Source: CAZCVI01 sp964502145 (lineage in GTDB: Bacteria > Acidobacteriota > Aminicenantia > UBA2199). Taken from it: 35,203 nucleotides of DNA. Location: contig CAZCVI010000077.1 of assembly GCA_964502145.1 (NCBI GenBank), positions 1 through 35,203 of the forward strand. The letters run 5' to 3'. Positions 8,101 to 15,694 of this stretch are shown here, one piece after another. The translations under genes were made by a program, and so were the position numbers. Each line of letters starts with the position of its first letter. The stretch's first letter is position 1. Below the pieces are notes generated by a model. The model was given only the letters and a program-made list of their open reading frames with translations, was not told the origin of the DNA and ran no database searches.

Positions 8101-11100
8101 CTAATCGGCCCCATCAAACCCGTGGCCGAGGCCAAACCAATCCTTACCATTCCCCGTAGCGAGGACACCAATACCCTGTTCGATTTTGAAGTGGATGTCA
8201 CCCGCGACCGCTTGCTGTTAGAACCCAAATTTCGTGCCCTGGTCATGGATTCGCGCACCGTCGAAAAAAGCTGTCTATATTTTGAACGGATCATCCTCCA
8301 GTTCATCAATCACCCCGACGCATTGATGTCAAAGAATGCTATTATTCCCGATGCTGAAAAGTTGCAACTGTTATATGAATATAACCGCACTGAAACACCC
8401 TATGCCAGTCACAAGACCATGCACCAACTCTTCGAGGAACAGGTCTTAAGAACCCCCGAACGAGTCGCAGTAATCGACAAAGATGGCATTTACCAATGGA
8501 CCTATCAGCAATTAAATTCCCGTGCCAATCAATTGGCCCACCTCTTGCGTAAACAGGGCCTCACCCCCGCAGGTTTAGTCGCCGTGATGATGGACCGTTC
8601 CATCCATGCCGTGATGGCCCTGCTGGGAATCCTCAAAGCTGGCGGTGCCTATGTGCCCATGGAACCCTATCTACCCGATGAACGCATCCGCAAGATCACT
8701 GAATCCCTGGCTATCCAGTCCATCCTTACCAATGAAGCACAACTCCTCAAGGTAGGACGTATCGTGCAGACATTGCCCCTGCTTGCCCATGTGTTTTGTC
8801 TCGATTTTCTTGATCCTTCCGCCAGTGAATTATGCACAGGCAAAGAGCTTTTCGGACCCCAGGATATAAAGCGCGAGGCCGTGGATAATCTTCCGCCCAC
8901 CTCCAAGTCCGAGGATATTTCCTATATCATCTTTACTTCCGGCTCTACCGGGACACCCAAGGGCGTTGTCGAAACCCACCGCCCCGTGATCAATGTCATA
9001 GAATGGGTGAATAAGACCTTTCACGTCGGTTACCCCGATAAACTTCTGTTTGTCGCGTCCTTGAGTTTTGATCTTTCCGTGTACGATATCTTTGGGATTC
9101 TTGCCACCGGCGCGTGCTTGCGCGTTGTGGCTGCCGAGGATATCAAGAACCCGTCCACCCTCTTGCATATCATCATGACCGAGGCTATCACCTTCTGGGA
9201 TTCCGCGCCTGCCGCGTTACAGCAATTGGTGCCATTTTTTCATGAAGTCGCCACCTATCCCCATCCCAGTGTTTTGCGGCTCGTATTTTTAAGTGGCGAT
9301 TGGATTCCCGTCACCATGCCCGATGCCTTGCGCGATGCCTTTACCGGCGTGAAAGTGATCAGTCTTGGCGGTGCTACCGAGGCCACAGTCTGGTCTAATT
9401 ATTATCCCATTGATATCGTGGACCCCTCATGGCCCAGCATTCCGTATGGTAACCCCATTCAAAACGCCAGATATTATATCCTCGATGCCCATTTAGAGGT
9501 ATGCCCCTTCCGTGTACCCGGTGATCTTTTTATTGGCGGCCAATGTCTTGCGCTCGAATATATCAATGATGCCCAATTAAGCGCGTACAAGTTTATTCCC
9601 AACCCTTATGTTCCCGGCGAAAAAATGTATCGCACCGGTGATATTGCCCGCTGGCTTGAAGAAGGCTATATGCAGTTCTTAGGCCGCAAAGACCATCAAG
9701 TGAAAATTCGCGGCTACCGTATCGAACTCGGCGAGATCGAAAGCCAGTTATTGAACCATCCCGCGATCAATGACGGGATTGTCTTGGACCGCGTTGATGG
9801 TAGCGGCAATAAATACCTGTGCGCCTATTATGTCTGTAAAAGCGGGGCCGCTATCTTAGATAAAGAAGAGTTAAAAGAGCACCTCTCCCGCGAATTACCC
9901 GAGTACATGATCCCCGCCTATTTTATCCCTATAGAAAAAGTTCCCCTGACCCCCAATGGCAAACTTGATCGCAACGCCTTGCCCGAACCCGAGGTGCGTG
10001 GCGACAGTGCCAGCGTTTATGTGGCCCCGGAAAATGAAACCCAGGAGAAACTATTATCAATATGGGCGCACGTGCTAGGATTACCCGCCGAATCTATCGG
10101 GATTGATGCCGATTTCTTTGAACTGGGCGGTCACTCTTTGAATGCCACCATGGTAATCTCCCGCATTCATAAAGAGTTAAATGTCAAGGTGCCCCTGGCT
10201 GAAATATTTAACAGTCCCACCCTGCGCGACTTATCTTCGACTGTAAAATCCTTGTCCAGCCAGTTGTATGATGCTATTGAACCAGCAGAAAAAAAAGAGT
10301 ATTACCCTCTCTCTTCCGCGCAACGACGGCTGTATATCACCCACCACCGGGATACCGAAAGTTTAAGTTATCACATTCATCATATTTTCTATTTACAAGG
10401 TACATTAAAACAGGCTACTTTTGAAAACGCCTTTATGCAATTGATAAAGCGTCATGAAAGCTTCAGAACATCCTTTGATTTGGTTGCCCAACAGCCAGTA
10501 CAGAGAATTCACGATGACGTGGAGTTTCGTGTTCAGCATTTCAGCATCCCGGAGGATGCATGGGCTAAATTCTCGCGTCCGTTCCAATTATCACGTGCCC
10601 CCTTGCTACGAGTCGGGCTAACCGCCATGGAAAACGATAAATATTTGGTTTTGATTGATATGCATCACATCATTACCGATTTTGTGTCTACTCAAATCCT
10701 AATGAATGACTTTGTTACATTTTACCGGGGGGAACCAGAAGACCAGAAAAAACCGCTAGAAATCCAATATAAGGATTATGCTAAATGGCAGAACGACATG
10801 TACGAATCCCCAGCGATGAAAAGCCAAGAGCAATATTGGTTGAACAAATTCGCTGATGGATTACCCATATTGAATTTGCCCACCGATTATTCCCGCCCCC
10901 CGATACAGCGTTTTGAAGGCAATGTCATAAAAGACAAAATCGATGAAACATTAACCGCCAAATTAAATGAATTTGCCCTCCGTCATGGGGTTACCCGGTA
11001 CATGGTATTGATGGCCGTATTCTCCATATTATTAGCAAAATACTCCAATCAGGATGATATTATATTCGGAAGCCCCATCGCCGGTAGAGATCGACCCGAT

Positions 11101-11631
11101 CTGGAGGCCATCGTTGGCATGTTTGTGAATGTTTTATTGATGAGAAACCTAATTGATACAAAAAAAGAATTTGTAGATTATTTGGCAGCAGTGAAATTCA
11201 ATACACTACAAGCTTTTAATAATCAGGACTATTCCATTGATCTACTGGCTGAGAAACTGCAGATCAAAAGACAACCTGGGCGAAATCCCTTATATGAAGT
11301 TATTTTTGCATTGACAATCCCGGAAAATGCCAACCAACACCTGCCTGATTTAAAAATAACCCCATTCGCATATCCAGACGAAACTATTAAAACTGATCTG
11401 CGGTTCGGGGTCGTGGATTTTCACGATAAAATTGAAATAAATCTTACCTATTCCACCACCTTGTTCAAATGCGAGACCGCCACTGAGATGCTTAGAAATT
11501 ACAAAGATATTTTAATTCAAGTACTAAACCAAGAAAAAATGAAAATAGAAGATATTACACTATCTTATGCGTTGGGAAATGTAAAATCTAATATTTTTCT
11601 GGAGGAAGATGATGAAGAGTTTAATTTCTAG
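4363..11631 (+). CDS. NRPS gene 2: halfC-A(Ser)-T-C-A(Cys-like)-T-C
   Basis: A 2,422-residue protein adding residues 2 and 3. Order: isolated C-lobe of a condensation domain (1-255, no HHxxxDG), A domain (ATP motif near 411, NGKVD near 759), T (LGGDSI near 809), C of the DIEKG subtype (near 889; HHAILDG near 1022), second A domain (ATP motif near 1522, LGGATEA near 1667, NGKLD near 1864), T (LGGHSL near 1921), and a final C (YYPLSSAQRRLY near 1979; HHIITDF near 2101, with F replacing the usual G). The first A code DVWHISLID is one change from the Ser code; the second, DLYDFSLVW, matches the Cys code DLYNLSLIW at 6 of 9 positions. The tail ends FLEEDDEEFNF. GGAGG (4354-4358) sits 4 bases before the ATG. 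The final C domain condenses onto gene 3's carrier. Confidence 0.95.
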   Translation: MSDPKIQKTQNIKVSLVNEYWLKKLSGPLSVVSLPFLQGLKDETISIPRVLPVKLPFPEQLTQQLKKIAKHSAIGQFILCLGALNIVLHKYTGIEDVLVGTLPPNITAREENIFFCRVAVPSDATVKEVLAETNQQIVDAINYAEFSFASILAELQQKNNNSVPDIFKVLLVYGAPPAQNKFLQKFDLLLSLAEENQQLVLTIAFPSFPAAAEMVATFAKNTLHLLHGMLASTASQIASLDVVNDEEKKYLLYALNNTAATYPADKTIPQLFEAQAERTPDHIALIGQKNDGTQLTYAQLNEKSTQLAHVLIKEGILPDTIVAIILERSIEMIIGILGILKSGGAYLPIDPHYPEERKQFILCDSAAKLQLTAQFIQESTPHTPVTHVTPIIPILPITPVTHVTPTNLAYIIYTSGTTGNPKGSAIEHRSLVNRLHWMQKQYPLSSDDTILQKTTFTFDVSVWELLWWSIVGAKVCMLIPGGEKDPAIITQSIDRFRITTMHFVPSMLSVFLDWLKSTNTIPPVRRLSSLKQVIASGEALLSAQVELFTTLLHGENGTLLTNLYGPTEATIDVSYFNCTDGLPRDIIPIGKPIDNICLYILDKNGRFLPAGIAGELHIAGIGLARGYLNRPQLTHDKFIPLSLTPTESTRGYKTGDLARWLPDGNIEFLGRIDFQVKIRGFRIELGEIENQLLKHPDIRESVVLLKEDSGGDKNLIAYFAANVELFGTELREYLLTFLPEYMIPAYFVQLQKIPLTPNGKVDRAALPTPGVNLETYIAPRTPLETTLAELWAHILKMEKVGVTDKYFDLGGDSIKAIRLVSQINERLKTAIGMVDLYTHRTIASLAEKMALNPAVIDQTNQERIIADIQALKERITQDIQVGENIADIYPMTDIEKGIAFYYLKHSGAGVYHDQFVYTLRYPDFDLPRMEKVLALMMAKHAILRTSFNMGDYDQPVNLVYKHLPLPLEYVDLSQQETTQQQEFILACKQADRKKPFNVSHPPLWRMTFFSLAKDHILVLFIFHHAILDGWSVASLITEINNLYLKLEFEPSFQPEPLDCSYKDAVISEIVEKQRAQAVTFWKKELADYNRLDIFETVKSDVIAETMKSIRYDLGAELLEKLKTAAKNNNTSLKNIIFAAYIYLMNILSNEADVVVGNVSNNRPVKPDGDKVLGCFLNTVPVRVLVPQGKSWREFICLIEEKMLELRHYERMPLFEIARVIGEKSKDKNPIFDTLLNYRDFHVVKDILIGPIKPVAEAKPILTIPRSEDTNTLFDFEVDVTRDRLLLEPKFRALVMDSRTVEKSCLYFERIILQFINHPDALMSKNAIIPDAEKLQLLYEYNRTETPYASHKTMHQLFEEQVLRTPERVAVIDKDGIYQWTYQQLNSRANQLAHLLRKQGLTPAGLVAVMMDRSIHAVMALLGILKAGGAYVPMEPYLPDERIRKITESLAIQSILTNEAQLLKVGRIVQTLPLLAHVFCLDFLDPSASELCTGKELFGPQDIKREAVDNLPPTSKSEDISYIIFTSGSTGTPKGVVETHRPVINVIEWVNKTFHVGYPDKLLFVASLSFDLSVYDIFGILATGACLRVVAAEDIKNPSTLLHIIMTEAITFWDSAPAALQQLVPFFHEVATYPHPSVLRLVFLSGDWIPVTMPDALRDAFTGVKVISLGGATEATVWSNYYPIDIVDPSWPSIPYGNPIQNARYYILDAHLEVCPFRVPGDLFIGGQCLALEYINDAQLSAYKFIPNPYVPGEKMYRTGDIARWLEEGYMQFLGRKDHQVKIRGYRIELGEIESQLLNHPAINDGIVLDRVDGSGNKYLCAYYVCKSGAAILDKEELKEHLSRELPEYMIPAYFIPIEKVPLTPNGKLDRNALPEPEVRGDSASVYVAPENETQEKLLSIWAHVLGLPAESIGIDADFFELGGHSLNATMVISRIHKELNVKVPLAEIFNSPTLRDLSSTVKSLSSQLYDAIEPAEKKEYYPLSSAQRRLYITHHRDTESLSYHIHHIFYLQGTLKQATFENAFMQLIKRHESFRTSFDLVAQQPVQRIHDDVEFRVQHFSIPEDAWAKFSRPFQLSRAPLLRVGLTAMENDKYLVLIDMHHIITDFVSTQILMNDFVTFYRGEPEDQKKPLEIQYKDYAKWQNDMYESPAMKSQEQYWLNKFADGLPILNLPTDYSRPPIQRFEGNVIKDKIDETLTAKLNEFALRHGVTRYMVLMAVFSILLAKYSNQDDIIFGSPIAGRDRPDLEAIVGMFVNVLLMRNLIDTKKEFVDYLAAVKFNTLQAFNNQDYSIDLLAEKLQIKRQPGRNPLYEVIFALTIPENANQHLPDLKITPFAYPDETIKTDLRFGVVDFHDKIEINLTYSTTLFKCETATEMLRNYKDILIQVLNQEKMKIEDITLSYALGNVKSNIFLEEDDEEFNF
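5509..5578 (+). repeat. Exact 25 bp direct repeat inside an A domain
   Basis: Bases 5509-5533 recur exactly at 5554-5578, a 45 bp (15-codon) period that keeps the frame. It encodes a Pro/Thr-rich stretch in which TPVTHVTP appears twice, in the loop just before the ATP-binding motif. A shorter related stretch (ITPITPVTPIN) occupies the same loop in the last A domain of gene 4, near 32583-32612. Confidence 0.8.
7018..10260 (+). other. Module 3 of the line: C (DIEKG subtype)-A(Cys-like)-T
   Basis: The C domain is preceded by a long helical linker (about 6940-7015) and begins IYPMTDIEKGIAF rather than the usual SxAQxRL or SPMQEGM wording; its active site HHAILDG is intact. The A domain belongs to the branch with SGDWIPV and SLGGATEA, which in known synthetases (bacitracin, yersiniabactin, pyochelin) mostly loads Cys. 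Changes from the Cys code are N278D, L299F and I330V. The C domain is not a heterocyclization domain (no DxxxxD in place of HHxxxDG), so a thiazoline is not predicted. The T domain carries LGGHSL. Confidence 0.7.
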
Positions 11632-11666
11632 TACCTTTATTATAATAACCTATATTAGGAGGATCT

Positions 11667-12420
11667 ATGAATAATCAAAATTTCCAAAAATATAAAAATA
11701 TTGCGGCTAGACAATTGTTTAAAGAAAAGGAATTCTGGGTAAAACAACTATCCGGGAATATTGAAAAAGGGCATTTTCCCTATGATTGTTATCATGATTC
11801 AACCGCAACTGAAGTCACTAGCAATACTGCCCTCTTTGACATCACAGGGAAGCTGTGGACACGATTAATAGAAATAACCAATGGCTCATTCACCAAAATA
11901 CATCTGGTACTAACGGCTGGAGTGGCGGCATTAATGGCAAAATATGTGGACTACCCGGAAATAATCGTGGGAACCTCCATTGAAAGACAGGATACACAAG
12001 AACCCCTGATCAATACAATATTACCATTAAGGATTAGGTTGCCCGAGGAGATGTCATTTAAAACCTTGCTTTTAGAAGTGAAACAGACCATGAATGAGGC
12101 GATTAGAAACCAAAATTTCCCCGTGGATACCTTGTCCAGCGAAGAAGAGGGCTTATTCGATGTGATCGTGCTGCTGGATAATATCCAGGAAAGAAAGTAT
12201 GTCGAACACCTTCCAATCACAATGGGATTCTTTTTCCGGTCCACCACCGAAAAAGTTGAAGGTGAATTGGTTTACAGCACCACTAAATATAAGGACAATT
12301 CTATTAAACGAATTGTCCGGCATTTCCTGCAATTACTGGAGAGCGCTCTTTTTAATGTGGATATCCCAATCACAGAAATAGAATTACTCTCCCAGGAAGA
12401 TATTGATGTCTTGACCCAGT
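11667..12420 (+). other. Half condensation domain (C-lobe only) at the N-terminus of gene 3
   Basis: Residues about 1-252 match the second half of a C domain: EFWVKQLSG, then a KYVDYPEIIVGTS segment at the place of KYTGQEDIIIGS, then LFDVIVLLDN in place of LFDAAFFLQS. There is no HHxxxDG. It is the same architecture as the start of gene 2, and again the upstream protein ends with a complete C domain and a tail ending EFNF. The two lobes are quite divergent in sequence from each other and from full C domains, as expected for parts freed from catalysis. Confidence 0.78.
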
Positions 12421-15400
12421 TCAATAACTCTGACAGTCCATACCCTTACCAGACCCCCATCCATGAGTTAATTGCCTTGCAAGCACAAAAAACCCCGGAT
12501 AATATCGCGATTATCGAGGAAGAGAGCTTTTCAGACCTGACTTATCGTCAATTAAACCGGAGAATCCTGTTATGGGCTCAATTCCTGCTAAACCAGGGTG
12601 TTTTACCCCATTCCATCATTGGAATACAAATGGAGCCATCCATTAAACAGGTTTGTGCTTTGCTGTCTATCTTAAAAACCGGGAGCACCTATGTACCCAT
12701 TGATGTGCAATATCCTATGGAAAGAAAATCCTATATGTTGAAGGATAGCGGAACAACCTTTCTGATTACCCGGCGAGGTTTGGATGCAGATTTGAAATGG
12801 AAGGGCAAAATTCTCTATATCGAAGATTTTCCCCAGAGTGAAGATACCGGACCGGAGAACAATGATGGGCTAGGAATATCAGTTCTCCCTTCAGATCCGG
12901 CCTACGTGATCTATACCTCTGGTTCTACCGGAAAGCCAAAAGGAGTGATGGTGGGACACCGCGCACTGGTCAATTACCTATGGTGGGCAGCCAAAAAATA
13001 TGTGAAAAACGAAACCGCCAACTTTCCCTTTTATACATCACCCTCTTTTGATTTGACGGTGACTTCTATTTATACACCTTTGCTAACCGGCAATACCGTG
13101 TATATCTACAGCTCTAACACCGATTTTGCCGCAGAAAATGTGATTGCTAAGAATCAAGTGGAGGTAATGAAATTGACCCCCGTCCATTTAAGGTTGATAG
13201 AGAAAAATTTAAAACAAATAGGAACCCGATCACGCATAAAACGTTTTATCGTAGGTGGGGAAAAGTTGGACACCCTGCTGGCAAAAAAAATACACGATTG
13301 TTTCGATGGCAAAATCGAAATATACAATGAATATGGTCCGACCGAAGCCACGGTTGGCTGCATGCTCCATAAATTCAATCCCGCTGAAGATAATGGCGCA
13401 TCCGTGCCTGTTGGCGTTCCCGGTGATAACGTGCGCATTTATTTGCTGGATTGCCATGGTAAAAACGTCTTGGAAGGTGGAATCGGGGAATTGTACATCG
13501 CTGGGGACGGATTGGCCATGGGATACCTCAACCGACCGGAATTAACCGCTGAGAAATTTATTCCCAATCCCTTTAAGCCAGACAAAAAAATCTACAAAAC
13601 CGGCGATATGGCGCAACGACTGGCAAAGGGGAATATCGAGTTTTTGGGAAGAGGTGACCTGCAAGTCAAAATCAGGGGCTATCGTGTCGAGACCGGCGAG
13701 GTGGAAAGCTGTCTATTAAAATATGATGGTATCCATGATGCCGTGGTGATAGCAAGAAACGGCGATAGCGGATATGATTATCTTGCCGCCTACATTGTTC
13801 TGTCCGAGGAATTGCAGCGGACCGGTTTGGATTTCCAGCAATTAAGGGATTACATGTCGGGAATTTTACCAGAATTTATGATTCCTACCTATTTTGTTCC
13901 ACTGGATAAACTACCGCAAACGATTCATGGAAAAATAGATCGGCGTGTGCTCCCCGAACCATTTTTTGAATCAAAGGGATCGGGGTGCGAGTATCAACCC
14001 CCAGAAAATGAAATGGAACAACTAATTGTCAATATCTGGCAAAAAGTGTTTAAAAATCCCAAGATCGGGGTACTGGATAATTATTTTTCGTTGGGTGGTG
14101 ATTCCATTAAAGCCATCCAGCTATCCTCTTTTTTGCAAGAATGTAATTTGAAAGTGGTTATCGCCGATTTATTTTCGTACCAGACGATCCGCGAACTGGC
14201 AAAAGCGGTGAAAAAGAACGATACGGTAATCCCACAGGGGCCCGTGGAAGGAGACGTTCAGCTCACCCCTATCCAGATATGGTTTTTCCGCTTACCTTTC
14301 CAAAAAAAGCATCATTTTAATCAATCCCTAATTTTTCACCGGGCAGATGGGTTTGACGAGCCTATCGTGAATGCAACCTTTGTGAAACTGCTCCAACATC
14401 ATGATGCGCTGCGCATGGTGTTTGACATGGAAGGCGACCAAGTAAAGCAATTTAACCGGGGAATAGGAACACCACTGTTCGACATGCCCGTGCATCATAT
14501 CGAAGACCACTCTTTTAAAACAATAATCGAGGAAAAATGCAATCACATCCAATCCACCATTGATCTGAAAAATGGCCCACTGGTTAAATTGGCTTTGTTT
14601 AAGACCATAAATGGAGATTATTTATTCATCACCATACATCACCTGGTAATGGACGGGGTGTCTTGGCGGATTATTTTGGAGGATATTGTTTCTATTTACG
14701 AGCAACTTTTAAAGGGGACAGATATTTTGGCTATACACATGCCATCAAAATCAACATCATTTAAAGAATGGTCTGAAAAATTATCCATCTATGCAAACAG
14801 CCAGAAATTATTAGAAGAGATCACCTATTGGAAAAATATAGAAGGAACCCAAGTTGTGCCCTTTCCAAAAGCAAAAATTCCCGGGCACGAAAAATCAAAA
14901 GGTCCCCAAACCGCGGCGTTAGAACTTTCGAAAGAATATACCGAGCAATTATTGAAAAAAGTGCATCATGCCTATAAAACAGAAATAAACGATATCTTAC
15001 TGGCTGCACTGGGGTTAGCCATTACCGATTGCACCGGTGTGGAAAAAGCCGTTATCGAGTTGGAAGGACATGGCCGAGAAGATATTATTCCCGATATCAA
15101 TGTTTCAAGGACAGTGGGTTGGTTCACATCTGCGTTCCCCGTAGTTCTGGATATAGTCAACCATTACGATCTGGAAACGGTTATAAGTAAGACAAAAGAT
15201 ATGATGCGACGTATTCCCAGTAAGGGTGTCGGTCACGGCATTTTAAAATATTTAACTGCTGAAGAAAATAAAGGAAACATGGTATTCAAAATAAAACCGG
15301 AAATCGGGTTTAATTATCTGGGTCAGTTCGGAGAACAAGTGGACAATCCTTTTTTCGGAACCGCGAATATCTCAACCGGGACAGCAATTTGCCCAGAAGC

Positions 15401-15665
15401 AAGGAGTATATATCCCATATATATCAATGGCTGGATTTCCAATCAGAAGTTGAAAATTTCCGTGAATTATGATACCGATGTTTATGATAAAAAATTAATA
15501 TCGACTCTCAGTGAAAAATACCTGGAGAGATTACAACAATTAATCGATTATTGTAGCGGTAAGAAAAATACCGAATTAACCACCAGTGATTTTAGCGCCC
15601 CCATGGAAGATCAAGAAGCTGAGGCTTTATTTGATCTTCTCGGTCAAATATCAATTGACGATTAA
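11667..15665 (+). CDS. NRPS gene 3: halfC-A(Asn)-T-E, giving D-Asn
   Basis: A 1,332-residue protein adding residue 4. An N-terminal C-lobe (1-252, starting around EFWVKQLSG, no HHxxxDG) precedes the A domain (ATP motif near 415, YNEYGPTEA near 553, HGKID near 754). The code DLTKIGEVG is one conservative change from the Asn code DLTKLGEVG. The T domain reads LGGDSI near 808, the GGDS form typical before epimerases. The E domain is complete: LTPIQIWFF near 866, HHLVMDG near 990, EGHGRE near 1133 and NYLGQF near 1216. The protein should thus present D-Asn to gene 4. The C-terminal segment (EALFDLLGQISIDD) resembles COM donor tails that follow E domains. AGGAGG (11657-11662) lies 4 bases before the ATG; the gap to gene 2 is 35 bp. 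Confidence 0.95.
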   Translation: MNNQNFQKYKNIAARQLFKEKEFWVKQLSGNIEKGHFPYDCYHDSTATEVTSNTALFDITGKLWTRLIEITNGSFTKIHLVLTAGVAALMAKYVDYPEIIVGTSIERQDTQEPLINTILPLRIRLPEEMSFKTLLLEVKQTMNEAIRNQNFPVDTLSSEEEGLFDVIVLLDNIQERKYVEHLPITMGFFFRSTTEKVEGELVYSTTKYKDNSIKRIVRHFLQLLESALFNVDIPITEIELLSQEDIDVLTQFNNSDSPYPYQTPIHELIALQAQKTPDNIAIIEEESFSDLTYRQLNRRILLWAQFLLNQGVLPHSIIGIQMEPSIKQVCALLSILKTGSTYVPIDVQYPMERKSYMLKDSGTTFLITRRGLDADLKWKGKILYIEDFPQSEDTGPENNDGLGISVLPSDPAYVIYTSGSTGKPKGVMVGHRALVNYLWWAAKKYVKNETANFPFYTSPSFDLTVTSIYTPLLTGNTVYIYSSNTDFAAENVIAKNQVEVMKLTPVHLRLIEKNLKQIGTRSRIKRFIVGGEKLDTLLAKKIHDCFDGKIEIYNEYGPTEATVGCMLHKFNPAEDNGASVPVGVPGDNVRIYLLDCHGKNVLEGGIGELYIAGDGLAMGYLNRPELTAEKFIPNPFKPDKKIYKTGDMAQRLAKGNIEFLGRGDLQVKIRGYRVETGEVESCLLKYDGIHDAVVIARNGDSGYDYLAAYIVLSEELQRTGLDFQQLRDYMSGILPEFMIPTYFVPLDKLPQTIHGKIDRRVLPEPFFESKGSGCEYQPPENEMEQLIVNIWQKVFKNPKIGVLDNYFSLGGDSIKAIQLSSFLQECNLKVVIADLFSYQTIRELAKAVKKNDTVIPQGPVEGDVQLTPIQIWFFRLPFQKKHHFNQSLIFHRADGFDEPIVNATFVKLLQHHDALRMVFDMEGDQVKQFNRGIGTPLFDMPVHHIEDHSFKTIIEEKCNHIQSTIDLKNGPLVKLALFKTINGDYLFITIHHLVMDGVSWRIILEDIVSIYEQLLKGTDILAIHMPSKSTSFKEWSEKLSIYANSQKLLEEITYWKNIEGTQVVPFPKAKIPGHEKSKGPQTAALELSKEYTEQLLKKVHHAYKTEINDILLAALGLAITDCTGVEKAVIELEGHGREDIIPDINVSRTVGWFTSAFPVVLDIVNHYDLETVISKTKDMMRRIPSKGVGHGILKYLTAEENKGNMVFKIKPEIGFNYLGQFGEQVDNPFFGTANISTGTAICPEARSIYPIYINGWISNQKLKISVNYDTDVYDKKLISTLSEKYLERLQQLIDYCSGKKNTELTTSDFSAPMEDQEAEALFDLLGQISIDD

Positions 15666-15682
15666 AAGATATTTTCAGAATG

Positions 15683-15691
15683 AAAGGAAAG
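15683..15691 (+). promoter_or_regulatory. Ribosome binding site choosing the start of gene 4
   Basis: AAAGGAAAG precedes the ATG at 15695 by 4-6 bases. The in-frame ATG five codons upstream (15680) has no purine-rich site in front of it (gattaaaagatattttcag). Starting at 15695 also places TPMQEGM 14 residues from the N-terminus, much as in TycB-type C domains with a COM acceptor. Confidence 0.6.
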
Positions 15692-15694
15692 AAT

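Noticed and set aside
7018..8370. Heterocyclization (Cy) domain before the Cys-like A domain
   Set aside because: The active site is HHAILDG, not the DxxxxD motif of Cy domains.
7018..8370. Dual epimerization/condensation domain
   Set aside because: The extra N-terminal HHxxxxxGD motif of dual E/C domains is not present in either DIEKG domain.
15680..15694. Upstream ATG as the start of gene 4
   Set aside because: No ribosome site precedes it, while AAAGGAAAG fits the ATG at 15695 and gives the usual short N-terminus before TPMQEGM. It remains possible.
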